Shown here piece after piece: positions 21,712-34,459 of a stretch of DNA of 64,000 bases. Where the stretch lies: positions 49,148,751 to 49,212,750 of the forward strand of contig CM076851.1 of the NCBI GenBank assembly GCA_039519185.1, read 5' to 3'. This DNA comes from Astragalus membranaceus (Eukaryota; Streptophyta; Magnoliopsida; Fabales; Fabaceae). Numbering within the stretch: the first letter of the stretch is position 1; each line of letters begins with the position of its first letter. The notes beneath the pieces are model-generated. The model did not search any database, had not been told where the DNA came from, and saw nothing but the letters and a program-made list of their open reading frames with translations. The position numbers were made by a program, and so were the translations under genes.

Positions 21712-21859
21712 CTCCCTCTCGACTCGTTTTTAAGCAAACATCCACTTTTTAGATTAATTGAATAACGGATGTATAGGGACTATATTATAGGCTAGATACA
21801 TTAGTTATTCAATAAATTTAAAAAGTGATTTTTTTGCTAAAAAACGAGTCCGGAGGGAG
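21712..21859. mobile_element. Stowaway MITE (Tc1/mariner type)
   Basis: Terminal inverted repeats begin CTCCCTCTCGACTCGTTTTT and end AACGAGTCCGGAGGGAG, flanked by TA on both sides (21710-21711 and 21860-21861). The CTCCCTC terminus and TA duplication define Stowaway. The 148-bp length is normal for the family. Confidence 0.88.
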
Positions 21860-21875
21860 TAGATTTAATATAAGT

Positions 21876-22276
21876 GGGGATCAACTTACTCATAAAGTAA
21901 CTCTCGTAAGAGTTGCACCACCTAATATCTCTTTGTAGATATTAACTTTTACGGATCCAACCGTCAAATTAACCGTAAAAGTTAATAGTTCTAATTGAGT
22001 AGATCAAGTATGCAAATTTTCTAAAAAATTTAAAAATATTTGATCTTTGATCAAATATGTTCAATTCAACGTATATTATACTTTTTAAACTACAACTAAT
22101 ATATAGACAAAAAGATTGAATAGCTACATATATTCGGTTTCTATCATTTTTGGTAGCGTGATCGTTTAGATAATATAAAACTATTCAACGGTTGGATCGA
22201 TAAAATTTAATGTCTACAAATAGATCTTAAGTGGAGTACCTCTACAAAAATTACTCTTGGAGTAAGTTGATCCTAA
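21876..22276. mobile_element. MITE with GGATCAACTTACTC inverted ends
   Basis: GGATCAACTTACTC (21878-21891) is inverted as GAGTAAGTTGATCC (22260-22273). The interior also has inverted phrases ('aactattcaacggttggatc' against 'ggatccaaccgtcaaatt'). No ORF. A target duplication is not certain: TAA occurs on both sides but is offset by three bases on the left. Confidence 0.55.
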
Positions 22277-22321
22277 CTCATTTAATAAATGTTGCGTATG
22301 TATTTATTTTAGCGTTTCACA

Positions 22322-22350
22322 CACACACACACACACTCTCTCTCTCTCTG

Positions 22351-22396
<46 letters not shown>
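22322..22396. repeat. Compound microsatellite (CA)n-(CT)n-(AT)n
   Basis: CA repeats run to about 22336, then CT repeats to about 22349, then AT repeats to 22396. No coding content. Confidence 0.95.
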
Positions 22397-22399
<3 letters not shown>

Positions 22400-22589
22400 C
22401 GACTGATAATAAATTAAATTAATAAGCAGTATAATATTAAATATATAATGAAAATGACCTAAACAAAATTACCTTAAATCGAAGAATATCTACTTTTATT
22501 GGTTTATAAATCATTTTATTTGTGAGTATTCTCATTGGTATTAGTAATAACTTCCTCACAAAAGGAATCTATAATCACTACAAAAAAAC

Positions 22590-22890
22590 GTCATTTGCGA
22601 CGGACATTAGCGACGAAATACGATTCCCTCGCTAAAACTGACATTAGCGACGGAATTTGCGAGGGAATAAGGGTCTTCGTTTTTTTGAAAATTAGCGACG
22701 GAAATTAGTGCATTAGCGACGGAACAGTCCGTCACTAATTGTTTGGATGGAAACTGAAATCAGAACAGCACGGAAACCGAAGCGATTAGCGACGGAAATA
22801 CTGGTCCCTCGCTAATATTTTTGACCGTTCCACCTTGGTTAGCGTGAAGGGATTAGCGGTGGAATAGTCCCTCGCAAATTCCGTCGCTAA
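22590..22890 (+). repeat. CACTA left subterminal repeats
   Basis: Multiple copies in both orientations of 'ttagcgacggaa' and 'ccctcgctaa', the presumed binding sites for a TNPA-like protein. Followed at 22915-23215 by a CT-rich, CCACCA-rich leader typical of a transposon promoter/leader region. Confidence 0.85.
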
Positions 22891-23215
22891 CCCCAATTAA
22901 ATAGAATCAGATCCCATTTTCCTCTCTCTGTTTCCTCTTCTCTCTCACTCCCTCACTCTTCTCTCACGAACCCCAACCCCACCACACCATTTCCAGCACC
23001 ACCACACCACGACCACCACACCACCGCCACCACACCACCACAACAAACTGTCGCCGTCACTCCTCTCTCTCTCTCCTACGCGACGTCGCTCTCTCTCCTA
23101 CGCGAACCTCTCTCTCACCGGAGCTTTCCCTTTTCGCCACCACCGGAGCTCGCCCTCCTCACCACCACCGGAGCTCGCCCTCCTCACCACCGGAGCTCTA
23201 CCTTTGGAGGTTTTT

Positions 23216-24073
23216 TTTATTGATTTTGATTTTTTTTTACCAACTCATTTTGTTTGATATTGATTTGTTAGGATTTGTAAAATTAATTTTGTGATATTGT
23301 TGTTTGGTAATTTTAGTGAATTTAGTTTTGTGATATTGTAAAATTAATTTTTGATATTGTTTTAGTGAAATTGTGTTTAGGATTAGAAATTGAAATTGGG
23401 TAGAAATTGAAATTGTGTTTTAGGTTTTAGGATTAAGTTTAGGATTTATAGAAATTGTGTAGGATAAAAATTTGAAGTTGAAATTGAAATTGTTTGTTGA
23501 AATTGAAGTTGTTTTATTGAAATTGAAATTAATAGTGAATTGATTTATGTTTTTTGCTTGAAATTGAAATTAATAGTTGAAATTGAAGTTGATATTGAAG
23601 TTGTTGTTGAAATTAATAGTTGAAATTGAAGTTAGTTATTGAAATTGTTGGTGTTTGAAGTCTCACAACCGCACCGAAGTGCGCACCGTCACCGAACCAC
23701 GTACCGCACCGGACCTCAATCTCATAACAGTTAGTTTCCAAAATAAATTAATTGTTGTTTTCATGAACCCTAGGTTAGATGACTGTGTGTTGTTGATGGA
23801 AAAGGGTGAGGTGATGTTGTCCCTCACCCCCATATTTTGCTCGAAATCATCTCCATTGAGATAATTGCGATGCGATACTAACAATTTTAAGGTTGGGAGT
23901 TAGAAATAACTTCGATCCTTCACTACTTATATGGAAAAGGGTTTTGTCTGATCTGTCCTTAACCCCCATATTCGGCTCGAAATCATCTCCACTGAGATCA
24001 TATCGATGCCACTAACTTGATAGATTATTGAGAATGTTAAGGGAATCTAACACGTTTTCTTAAATACGTGTAG
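23216..24073 (+). other. CACTA leader with short T/G-rich repeats, non-coding
   Basis: Reiterated 'gaaattgaagttg' phrases fill 23390-23650, and a duplicated 'cccccatatt..gctcgaaatcatctcca' phrase lies at 23826 and 23967. No convincing ORF. It probably holds introns or leader of the TNP2-type gene. Confidence 0.45.
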
Positions 24074-24563
24074 ATGAATTTGTATGAATTTAATCGTGAA
24101 TGGGTGTATGATCGGTTATATCCGAGAAGAGCGGGTTTGAAGGAATCTTTTGTAATTGGGGTTGAACAGTTTCTTGTGGTAGCGTGGCGACATGAATTGG
24201 CTAAACGGGAAAATGGGGTTAGATGTCCATGCTTAAAATGCGACGGTGTACCTATTAGGACCGATAATGAAATCAGGGAGCACTTGTATCAATGGAGGTT
24301 TAGGCCTAATTATTGGATTTGGGTGGACCATGGAGAACAACGACGTCAAAATTTTGAGGTAGGGGCTTCAAGCAGTTCTGGTGTTGGTGTTCCACGTAAA
24401 GAAATTTTTGAGTCGATGGAAAACATGATTTGTGATGGTCTCAGGGTGAATGTGCCATTTGATGAGCCTCAATATGACGACCATGATGAACTTCCAAATG
24501 AAGAAGCACACAAATTTTATAATTTGTTAAGAGATTCAAACAAACCGTTGTTTGAAGGCTCGC
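24074..24563 (+). pseudogene. TNP2-type transposase N-terminal (Transpos_assoc) domain, first part of split ORF
   Basis: The ATG at 24074 opens a frame with the En/Spm transposase-associated domain: REWVYDRLYPRRAG near residue 8, a CxxC pair in RCPCLKCDG (about residues 50-58), and REHLYQWRFRPNYWIWVDHGE (about 72-92). After about residue 110 come EESMEN..ICDGL-type and EEAHKFYNLLRDSNKPLFEG (about 140-160) segments as in plant TNP2 proteins. The Athila insertion cuts the frame at 24563, where the reading enters the LTR and stops within four codons. The reading resumes in frame at 34460. The catalytic part is absent on both sides, so this was already a truncated protein before the Athila arrived. 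Confidence 0.8.
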
Positions 24564-25953
24564 AGTTGCGTTAAAAACACACTTAGAGCAAGTGTACTCT
24601 ATCGCAGAAGTAGTATAAAAAATATCGTCTCCACAGGGATTAATTAACAAGTACCAAACTACTTAAAATTAATTATTATTTAGACGAACGAATGTTTAGT
24701 TGTTATAGAAACTAAAATAAAAAGAAATAAATAGCAATAATTAAAATGTAAAGACTAACCAATGGAGAGAGGTCTAGGGTCACGGTTTCACTTGCAAGCT
24801 TCGATTCCTCTATGTCAAATTCTACCTGAATTCCTTGTTTTATTCAATTACCAATCCTTTACTAAACTATTAATCCGTTTGGTCATTCACGATTATTATT
24901 CTTTTTCCTAAATTAACCATTGTTTGGTCATGCAAGAATTTAAATCCAAGAAAAGCATAAAGAACAAAAAGGTTGAATGATTGGAAGACTAAATTAACGT
25001 TTGGTCATGCATTAATCTTAGTATCAATTATCCTATAGGTCCACCAACTAATTGCAGTTCGGTTGCTGATCAACTAATTGATTATGAACATGCAAAGCGT
25101 TGTCAATCCTAATTATGTGATAAAAACAATAGGATAATATTAATTGAAATAAAAACCAGGAATTCAAACCAGAAATTAGAACATAAAAATGTCTCTAAAC
25201 ATGTAAGATCCACCTAAGACCCTAGAAGGGGATTTAGCTATCCATAGTGTTCGAGAACAATAAAATAAAATTAGGAGTCATAAATTACAGAGATAAAAAT
25301 AACCCGGAATAGAGAAATTTCTAATCCTGCAAATTTCGTCTCCTTTTTCTGCTCCAGAGCTCTCTCACAGTGTCAAGAACGGGTACCCAAAACTTTCTTC
25401 TCTATTTGCCGGCGCTACTGTTTTATTCTCGTGTGTACTGTGCGTGCATACTGTTGCCGTCCTTTGAATTCAATTGTCTTCCACGGCCACTGTTTCCTTT
25501 GAATTTTTTTAATTATGAAAATTAACTCTTTGTGCGGCTACCTCTATATCCTTTGAATTCAATTGTTCTCTCCTCCACCGCTCCTGTTCCTTCTATTCTC
25601 ACGCGGCTACTGTTCACGTTTTTCCCCCGTTGAATTGCCTCGGCTCTGTCTCCTTTATACATGCTGATGCCTGCGGTTGAATAATTCAATTCCTTATTAT
25701 TTGGGCTGATCCCTTCCAATTGGCCGTGGGCCATTTTTGTGACATGGGCTGCCTTCTTCTTTTTTAATTTAAGCTCATATATATATATATTGAACTTTGA
25801 GTGGCATAAAATTGGACTTTTATTCTTTTTATCTTTTTTCTATCTTTCTACAAAACAAGAGCAAATTAAGTTAGTAATTCATATTATTAATAATAACAGC
25901 TCTAAAAATGATACAAAAGTGTCTCTAAAAATGCACTAAATTTGAGCTTATCA
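24564..25953 (-). repeat. Athila 3' LTR
   Basis: Direct copy of 33061-34454. On the plus strand it opens (a)GTTGCGTTAAAAACAC and ends TTGAGCTTATCA. Terminal bases deviate slightly from TG...CA at the outer edge, where A replaces the expected T. Confidence 0.9.
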
Positions 25954-27500
25954 ACTCCCCCACACTTAACTTTTGCTTGTCCTCAAGCAAATTTCCTGGC
26001 TCAATAAATTTTTTCAAAGAAGTAACAGAGACAGCCGAATAAGGGACCCAAAGTTAGAAGCACAATGACAGACAATAGACAATATAACACATATGAGGTG
26101 TCAAAAGGTTGCCCAATTAGAGGCCATGTCCCTGAAGAATACATTTCTGTGAACAAATGCACTCGCTCACAATCTCTCTAAGTGTTTAGGGACTAGGGAA
26201 ATATACACTCAAGTTTCCACAAAATGCACATTACCATAATCTTGTAATTTGACCAAATCTCCACTAAATAGTTCACATGCATGCAAAAGATTGAGGGTTT
26301 CATGGGTTGTAATGGGGCCAGGGTGAATTCGTGCAGGGTAGGAAATAAGAAGGAAGGGATAATCAAAGGGCTAAAAAACAAGAAATAAATAGTAACCTTT
26401 GAAACCAAATATGGAGCTCCTATCTATTTTACAATTTTTGTCCAAACTCCAAATTAATTTCACTTCCATTCTTCACTCTTCTTTTTCCTATTGAGACAAC
26501 TCTTTTTGATTTGCCTTCTCTTTTGCGTAGACTATTTTTTCTCTTTTTTTTTTTGGATTTGCCCTTTGGCTCTTTTGTTCTTTTGATGTGCCTTTTTCTC
26601 CTTCTTGCTTTCCTTTTTTTTTTTCATTTTTTAGGAGGAAAAGGAACTTGTAACCATATGAGACACTCTTATTTTGTTTTTATGTCCTGATGAGATAGAC
26701 AATTAAAATACAGGACAAAATTGTAACTTTCAATAGTTGCTCCAAATTTAATTTCAAATGGTTACCACAAAGAAAAGAAAAAATTATATCTGGGTACCAA
26801 AGAAAAAATATAACAAATAGGCTCAAAGGGGGCAACTAATGGATAAATTCAACAAACAACTCTTAGGCCAGAAAAATACCTACATTCCCCAAATCTTTTT
26901 ACATGATGCAAATCAATTTTCGCCTTGAAATGGTCAAAAGACAAATTCTAGAATGTAGCAAATTGGGAAACACACTCATAGAAAGAAAATGGGTAAAAAT
27001 TTATTATTTAGTAGCAATCCCCTTATGAAGGCTCAGATCTCACATTTAGAAGCTAGTTCACAAAAAGTACTCAACAGGCACAAATGCTAATTATCAGCTT
27101 CCTAAGGACAACCCCACAGTTACAATTAAGCACAAGTCTGTCAAATGAATCAATTATGGGGTCCCAAAAAGGCATAATCTCTATTTTTTTTCCAATTTAA
27201 GCATAATTCATGCAAAACAAGCCAGAAAACAAAATGCTATCAACATATATGGTGGGTAGGTGCATTAATAGAGATCAAGTGACAAAATAACTCTCCTCCC
27301 CCACACTAGCATGAAGCATGGTCCTCAATGCAAAATGATCAAATAGAAACCAAAAGAAATAAATGAGAGAGAGAGTAATAGTGACTTCCCTGAGAGAGCT
27401 TATCCCTAAAAACAAAACAAAACAAAAATGAGAGAAAATAAAACACAGGTTGCCTCCTGCGAAGCGCTTGTTTAACGTCCCGAGCCTGACGGTACTAGAG
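25954..27500 (-). other. Athila region between integrase and 3' LTR, with polypurine tract
   Basis: The minus strand has the polypurine tract AAGTGTGGGGGAGT immediately before the 3' LTR (about 25954-25970). The remaining 1.5 kb is AT-rich with many stops. Athila elements often carry an envelope-like ORF here; I see none longer than about 80 codons and none with a recognisable signal or membrane anchor. Confidence 0.65.
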
Positions 27501-28016
27501 TCAATCCTTGAGGGCAGTGACATAGCTCACTTGACTTAGCCCTTCCTCAAAATGCTTCACACGCTGCCCATTGACCTTAAAAGTGGTACCATCTTCATGG
27601 GATACCTCGAGCACTCCATAAGGAAAAACTTGAGTAATAGTGTAGGGTCCATACCACCTTGAGCGCAACTTTCCTGGAAAAAGACGCAAACGTGAGTTAT
27701 AAATTAAAACTTTCTCACCTACATGGAATTCACGCTGCTGGATGCGCTTGTCATGCCACTTTTTAGTCCGCTCCTTATATAACTTGGCATTCTCATAAGC
27801 TCCCAGACAGAGCTCATCCAATTCATCGAGCTGCAGCAACCTGTTTTCACCTGTAAGCTGAGCATCAAAGTTTAGAAATTTTAAAGCCCAAAGTGCTTTA
27901 TGCTCTAATTCAATAGGAAAATGACATGATTTTCCAAAAACAAGACGGTAAGGAGACATCCCAATGGGGGTTTTAAAAGCAGTTCTATAGGCCCATAGTG
28001 CATCATCAAGTTTCAA
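27501..28016 (-). pseudogene. Athila integrase C-terminal part
   Basis: A 171-codon frame from after the integrase catalytic core to the end of pol: DDALWAYRTAFKTPIGMSPYRLVFGK, the conserved post-core block, then a C-terminal module with WYGPYTITQVFPYGVLEV (GPY/F-like) and a natural stop. It is separated from the preceding frame (28064-29296) by a one-base loss near 28075, just at the catalytic Glu region, so the integrase is broken. Confidence 0.85.
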
Positions 28017-28063
28017 AGACCAATCCTTTCTTGATGCACTGACTGTCTTCTCTAAAATCCTTT

Positions 28064-29296
28064 TCAGCTCTCTGTTGAAATTTCAACCTGGCCACTAGTT
28101 TGTGGATGGTAGGGAGTTGTCACCTTATGAGTGACACCATATTTGCTCAAAAGATTTTCAAATTGTTTATTGCAAAAATGGGTGCCACCATCACTAATAA
28201 TTGCTCGGGGAGTGCCAAATCTGGAGAAAATGTTTTTCTTTAAAAATTTCACCACCACCCGAGCATCATTAGTGGGTAAGGATACAACTTCCACCCACTT
28301 AGACACATAATCTACAGCAACAATAATATATTGATTAGAAAAAGACTTAGGGAAGGGCCCCATAAAGTCAATACCCCATACATCAAATATCTCACAAACC
28401 AAAATGTTGTTTAAAGGCATCTCTTGACGCCTAGAAATATTGTCACTCCTTTGACAACTATCACAAGCTTTCACAAATTCATGAGCATCTTTAAATATAG
28501 TAGGCCAATAAAAACCACATTGTAAAACTTTATATGCAGTTCTATTTGGGCCAAAGTGGCCACCTACCTCCCTAGAGTGACAATGCTCAAGGATAGAAGT
28601 TACCTCATCAATAGGCACACAACGCCTAATAACCTTGTCTCCACATACTTTAAATAGGTAAGGGTCATCCCACAAGTACTGTCTAACATCAGAAATTAAT
28701 TTCTTCTTTTGCTGAAAAGAAAAATCAGGGGGAACAACCTTACCCACCAAGTAGTTGACAATGTCTGCAAACCAAGGAATAGTAGAAACAGCTAAAAGTC
28801 TCTCATCAGGGGAAACCTCATTGATCTCCCCATCATTTGAGGCCTGCATCACACTATGGTCAAGCCTTGAGAGGTGGTCAGCTACAAAGTTCTCTGAGCC
28901 TTTCTTGTCTCTAATCTCCAAGTCAAACTCTTGTAGCAACAAGATCCACCTGATTAACCTGGGTTTTGCATCCTGCTTTCCAAGCAAATATCTAATGGCA
29001 GCATGATCAGTATAAACAATAACTTTAGAAAGAACAAGGTAATGACGAAACTTGTCAAATGCAAATACTACAGCTAGTAACTCTTTCTCTGTGGTAGTGT
29101 AATTTCTTTGAGCATCATCAAGAGTACGACTAGCATAGTAAATGGTATAAAATACCTTATTCTTTCTTTGCCCCAAAACAGCCCCCACAGCAGTATCGCT
29201 AGCATCACACATAATTTCAAAGGGAAGCGACCAATCGGGGGCAACAACAACAAGGGCACTAATTAATTTTTCCTTTAAACAATTAAAAGCCTTCAA
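28064..29296 (-). pseudogene. Athila RNase H and integrase core
   Basis: RNase H: FEIMCDASDTAVGAVLGQ (first catalytic Asp), TTEKELLAVVFAFDKFRHYL (Glu), VYTDHAAIRYLL (Asp). Integrase: zinc finger HCHSREVGGH...CDSCQR, then core residues in VWGIDFMGPFP and ISDGGTHF. The frame ends at SGQVEIS plus three shifted codons and a stop, losing the third catalytic residue region into the next frame. Upstream, one base is missing relative to the RT frame near 29320. The two frames overlap only by accident. Confidence 0.88.
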
Positions 29297-31188
29297 ACAA
29301 GTGTCAAAAAAATCAAAAGTGGCTCCTTAACCAAGAGGTCAGTCATAGGCTTTGCAATTTTTGAGAAGTCTTTAACAAACCTCCTATAGAATCCGGCATG
29401 GCCTAGAAAACTACGGACCCCCTTAACAGAATTGGGTGGGGGCAACTTTGCAATTACCTCAACCTTTGCAGGATCAAATTCAATGCCTCTAGTGGACACC
29501 TTATGTCCTAGAATAATGCAATCTTGTACCATAAATTGGCACTTCTCCCAATTGAGCACTAAATTGGTATCCCTGCATCTCTGCAACACTGAATTCAAGT
29601 TATGTAAACAATCCTCATAAGAGGGTCCAAAGACGGTAAAATCATCCATGAATATCTTAATGCATTTTTCAACCAAGTCAGAGAAGATAGCCATCATGCA
29701 TCTTTGGAAAGTGGAAGGGGCATTACATAAGCCAAATGGCATCCTTTTATATGCAAATGTTCCATATGGGCAAGTAAAAGTAGTTTTTTCTTGATCTTCA
29801 GAAGCCACTGGTATTTGCAAATAACCGAAATATCCATCCAAACAACAACAATAATCATGACCTGCCACTCTCTCAAGCATTTGATCAATAAAAGGAAGGG
29901 GGAAGTGATCTTTTCGGGTGGCATCATTTAATTTTCTATAATCAATGCACATACGCCACCCGGTAGTTTTCCTAACTACAATTAATTCATTTTTATCATT
30001 CTCCATTACAGTAGTACCTCCCTTTTTAGGAACACATTGAACAGGACTTACCCACTTACTATCAGAGATAGGATAGATGATACCTGCATCAAGAAGCTTA
30101 ATCACTTCCTTTTTGACCACCTCTTTCATGTTAGGATTGAGGCGGCGTTGAGGTAGTACTCGAGGTTGGTAATCATCCTCCATATAAATCTTGTGAGTGC
30201 AAATTGAGGGACTAATGCCTTTTATATCATGAATAGACCATCCAAAGGCTTCTTTGTTGGCCCTTAATACCCTCAAAAGCTTATCCTCCATGGTATCTGT
30301 CAAATCTGCAGAAATAATCACAGGCAAAGAGGAAGGGGGATGCAAGAAAGCATATTTTACATTTGAAGGAAGAGGCTTTAATTCAAGCTCAGGAGCCTCT
30401 TCAATTGAAGGTTTGGGATTTGGAGTATTACCCCATTCCAATTCCTCAAATCTATAGTTACTCCAGTTTTTCTGAGGGTGGTGAGCCTGCAAAAATATTA
30501 AGAACTCTTCTTCCTCACCACCCTGCAATATGCCAAGTCCCTGCAAAGTAAGTACTTTTTCTAGAGGGTCCTGAATTCTAAAATCATCAAAACTTTCAGA
30601 GGTAACCACATCATTAATATCCATAGCTTGAATAAAATTACAAGAAGCAAATGAGGAGGGATTTTTTAATGAGTTCAAGACTTGAAATACAACTTCCTCA
30701 TCTCCAAATCTCAAAGTCAATTTTCCCTGCTGAACATCAATTAAGCTTTTTCCTGTAGCTAAGAAAGGACGCCCCAAAATAATTGGGACTTCCTCATCTT
30801 CTTCCATATCCAATACAACAAAATCAGCAGGGAAAATAAACTTATCAACTTTAACTAAAACATCTTCCACCACTCCACGGGGGTGGGCAATGGATCTATC
30901 AACTAGCTGCAAAGTGACGTTAGTAGGATGTGGTTCCTGCAAACCAAGCTTTGTAAAAACAGAAAAAGGCATCAAATTTATACTTGCCCCTAAATCACAT
31001 AAAGCCTTTTCAAAATGAGAGTTACCAATTGTACAAAGGATAGTAAAACTACCTGGATCTTTGAGCTTAGGTGGTAACTTTTTTAGAACTATAGCAGAGC
31101 ATTCCTCATTAAGCCTAACTGTCTCAAAGCCTTCTAACTTCCTTTTGTTAGAAATAATTTCTTTTAAAAATTTGGCATATTTAGGCAT
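29293..31188 (-). pseudogene. Athila aspartic protease and reverse transcriptase
   Basis: A 631-codon frame. Protease at residues about 60-150: CDLGASINLMPFSVF (Athila-type DLGA catalytic site) and PIILGRPFLATGKSLIDV. Then a linker and RT from about residue 370: VSPVQCVPKKGG, GWRMCIDYRKLN, FPLPFIDQMLERVAGH, YGTFAYKRMPFGLCNAPSTF, the catalytic IFMDDFTVFG, and the thumb with FLGHAGFYRRFV. The frame opens downstream of a broken junction with gag and ends at a frameshift before RNase H. Within itself it is intact. Confidence 0.9.
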
Positions 31189-31286
31189 TTGAGCAATAGC
31201 TTCAGCAAAGGAATGTTGATATGCAATTTTCTAAATATTTCAAGAAATTTGTGAAATTGCTTATCATGCTGCTCATTTTTAACTCT

Positions 31287-32891
31287 TTAAGGATAAGGAA
31301 CATTTACCTTTGCTTGCTCATATTTCTCCCTTTCCTTTTTGCTTTCCTCAGAAGTGCTCCCCTCAGCAGGAGCTTGTATTTCTTTCTGGGGCGCCTGCCC
31401 GTCTTGATTGTTTTCTTGAACCAGCTCCTTGCCACTCCTAAGAGTGACAGCCTTGCAATGCTCATTTCTTGGATTAGGCCCAGTTTGGGTAGGCAGTGAG
31501 CCTTGAGGCCTTTGAGACAACACAGTAATGAGATTTGAGATTTGCCCCTTTAGGTTTCCAAATTCTTCATTTGTCTGCTGCATAAACCTTGTCAACACAT
31601 CATTGGTGTCCAACTTTTTCTCCTCTTGCCTTTGCACATGTGGAGGCTTATAGGAGTTCGAGCTTTGCTCCTTTTGTTGTCCTCCCCAAGAGAAATTAGG
31701 GTGATTTCTCCAACCCGGATTGTAAGTGTTTGAATAAGGGTCATTTTGGGTCCGGTTGGAATTTTGAACATAATTGGCCTCTTCAGTTGAAGTTGTTGGT
31801 CGGCCCTTTGCTTTTATCAGTTCTTCAGTGGATTGCAACCTCTCATCAGTCCTGTCCATGTAATTGGATAAAACACCCATGCACGGGTGTCCAACTTTTT
31901 CCATGTATCTAACTAAAGCCTCTTGCATACCAGGACTTAACTCACTTTTCTTCTGACCAAGATAATTGACTTCTTCAGTTAGGCCTCCCCAGAGATCATT
32001 TGTGATGTCACTAGTGGAGGTAACTATTGGAGTAGATTGAGCTTGTACCTTCATTATAGATTGCACCTGTTTAGTGAGAGCATCCAACTTTATGTTAACA
32101 TTAGTGTCATCTTCAACCTTGTAGATCCCAGCTGATTTCTTGATGTGTCTGTCACTTGTCTCCCATTGGGCATTATCGGCTGCTATCTCTGCAATTAAGT
32201 CATATACTGTCGCAGGTTCCCCATTCATTAGAGAGCCCCCACAAGCCATATTAATAATTCCCCTATTTTGAGAAGATAATCCGTTGCAAAAATATTCCAG
32301 CAATTGCCACTTCTCAAATCCATGATGTGGACAACTTCGGAGTAAGTCTTGAAATCTTTCCCAAGCTTCATGCAAAGATTCTTGCTCGAGTTGAGCAAAG
32401 CTGATTATTGCACCTCGGATCTTAGTAGTCTTACCTGGATGAAAATATTTGGTCAAGAATTTTTGCTTCAGTTGATCCCAAGTGGTAATGGACTCAGCAG
32501 GTTGAGAGTCTAGCCAAGCAGATGCCTTGTTAGCCAATGACCATGGAAACAATCTCACTCTAATGGCATCAGGAGTGACACCATTACAAATTACAGAGTC
32601 TGCCACCCTCAAGAAGTTTCTAAGATGGGTGTGCGGGTCTTCTGTTGGTGCACCTCTGAACATAGTTGAATTCTGAACCATTTGAATCAAGCTGGGTTTG
32701 AGCTCAAAGTTAGTAGCTTGCACAGGTGGATTGACAATGCTTGTAGTGATATTCGCTGTGGGCGTAAAGTAGTCCCGAAGAGTTCTTCTCGGATTGGCAG
32801 CCATCACTCTTGTCTCTTTTCTTATCCTTCGAGCAGTTCTTTCAATTTCTGGATCAAAAACCAAAATAGGCTCCTGGGAGCAGGTGAGCAT
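31287..32891 (-). pseudogene. Athila gag
   Basis: A 534-codon frame with a retrotransposon gag domain at about residues 80-260: ENSTMFRGAPTEDPHTHLRNFL-like region, RLFPWSLANKASAWLDSQP, TWDQLKQKFLTKYFHPGKT and HEAWERFQDLLRSCPHHGF, all conserved in plant Ty3/gypsy gag. No CCHC zinc knuckle is seen, as is usual in Athila. The C-terminal third is Gln/Asn-rich. The frame ends at a stop (31287) about 100 bases before the protease frame resumes; a one-base loss near 31220 also separates them, so a gag-pol polyprotein cannot form. Confidence 0.85.
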
Positions 32892-33036
32892 GCACTAGTA
32901 ATAGTAATAAAAATAAAACTAACTAATAAAATAAAATTAAATATAATTTTTTTTTCTTTTTATTAAATTAAAACAAGAATTAAAATAAAGGTCTAAAGCA
33001 ATAAAAAATCTTTTTCGTTTAATATTATTAAATTAA

Positions 33037-33054
33037 TCCCCGGCAACGGCGCCA
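33037..33054 (-). other. Athila primer binding site, tRNA-Asp type
   Basis: The minus strand reads TGGCGCCGTTGCCGGGGA six bases inside the 5' LTR. It is complementary to a CCA-ended tRNA and matches the tRNA-Asp primer used by Athila elements. Confidence 0.85.
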
Positions 33055-33060
33055 AAAACT

Positions 33061-34454
33061 TGTTGCGTTAAAAACACACTTAGAGCAAGTGTACTCTATC
33101 ACAGAAGTAGTGTAAAAAATATCGTCTCCACAGGGAATAATTAACAAGTACCAAACTACTTAAAATTAATTATTATTTAGACGAACGAATGTTTGGTTGT
33201 TATAGAAACTAAAATAAAAAGAAATAAATAGCAATAATTAAAATGTAAAGACTAACCAATGGAGAGAGGTCTAGGGTCACGGTTTCACTTGCAAGCTTCG
33301 ATTCCTCTATGTCTAATTCTACCTGAATTCCTTGTTTTATTCAATTACCAATCCCTTTACTAAACTATTAATCCGTTTGGTCATTCGCGATTAATATTCT
33401 TTTTCCTAAATTAACCCTTGTTTGGTCATGCAAGAATTTAAATCCAAGAAAAACATAAAGAACAAAAAGGTTGAATGATTGGAAGACTAAATTAACGTTT
33501 GGTCATGCATTAATCTTAGTCTCAATTATCCTATAGGTCCACCAACTAATTGCAGTACGGTCGCTGATCAACTAATTGATTATGAACATGCAAAGGGTTG
33601 TCAATCCTAATTATGTGATAAAAACAATAGGATAATATTAATTGAAATAAAAACCAGGAATTCAAACCAGAAATTAGAACATAAAAAGGTCTCTAAACAT
33701 GTAAGATCCACCTAAGACCCTAGAAGGGGATTTAGTTATCCATAGTGTTCGAGAACAATAAAATAAAATTAGGAGTCATAAATTACAGAGATAAAAATAA
33801 CCCGGAATAGAGAAATTTCTGATCCTGCAAATTTCGTCTCCTTTTTCTGCTCTAGAGCTCTCTCACGGTGTCAAGAGCGGGTACCCAAAACTCTGTTCTC
33901 TATTTGCCGGCGCTACTGTTTTATTCTCGTGTGTACTGTGCATGCGTACTGTTGCCGTCCTTTGAATTCAATTGTCTTCCACGGCCACTGTTTCCTTTGA
34001 ATTCTTTTAATTATGAAAATTAACTCTTTGTGCGGCTACCTCTATATCCTTTGAATTCAATTGTTCTCTCCTCCACGGCTCCTGTTCCTTCTATTCTCAC
34101 GCGGCTACTGTTCACGTTTTTCACCCCCTTGAATTGCCTCGGCTCTGTCTCTTTTATACATGCTGATGCCTGCTTAGGGTTGAATAATTCAATTCCTTAT
34201 TATTTGGGCTGATCCCTTCCAATTGGCCGTGAGCCATTTTTGTGACATGGGCTGCCTTCTTCTTTTTTAATTTAAGCTCATATATATATATTGAACTTTG
34301 AGTGGCATAAAATTGGACTTTTTTTCTTTTTATCTTTTTTCTATCTTTCTGCAAAACAAGAGCAAATTAAGTTAGTAATTCATATTATTAATAATAACAG
34401 CTCTAAAAATGATACAAAAGTGTCTCTAAAAATGCACCAAATTTGAGCTTATCG
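33061..34454 (-). repeat. Athila 5' LTR
   Basis: Direct copy of 24564-25953 with scattered substitutions and a few one-base indels. The outermost base next to the right target copy is G where A is expected. Confidence 0.9.
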
Positions 34455-34459
34455 CTCGC

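Larger units (their letters stand above)
24564..34454 (-). mobile_element. Athila-like Ty3/gypsy LTR retrotransposon
   Basis: Minus-strand order: 5' LTR (34454-33061), Asp-type primer site, gag, protease-RT, RNase H-integrase, ~1.5 kb tail, polypurine tract, 3' LTR (25953-24564). CTCGC flanks it at 24559-24563 and 34455-34459 as target duplication. Gag with a large N-terminal block, protease with DLGASINLMP and RT with FMDDF are Athila-lineage features; legume relatives are known as Cyclops. Coding frames are broken by at least four lesions (stop and frameshift between gag and protease, frameshifts near 29320 and 28075). The LTRs differ at roughly 25 or more sites by eye, so the insertion is older than the chromovirus at 47802. 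No envelope-like ORF is visible in the tail. Confidence 0.9.
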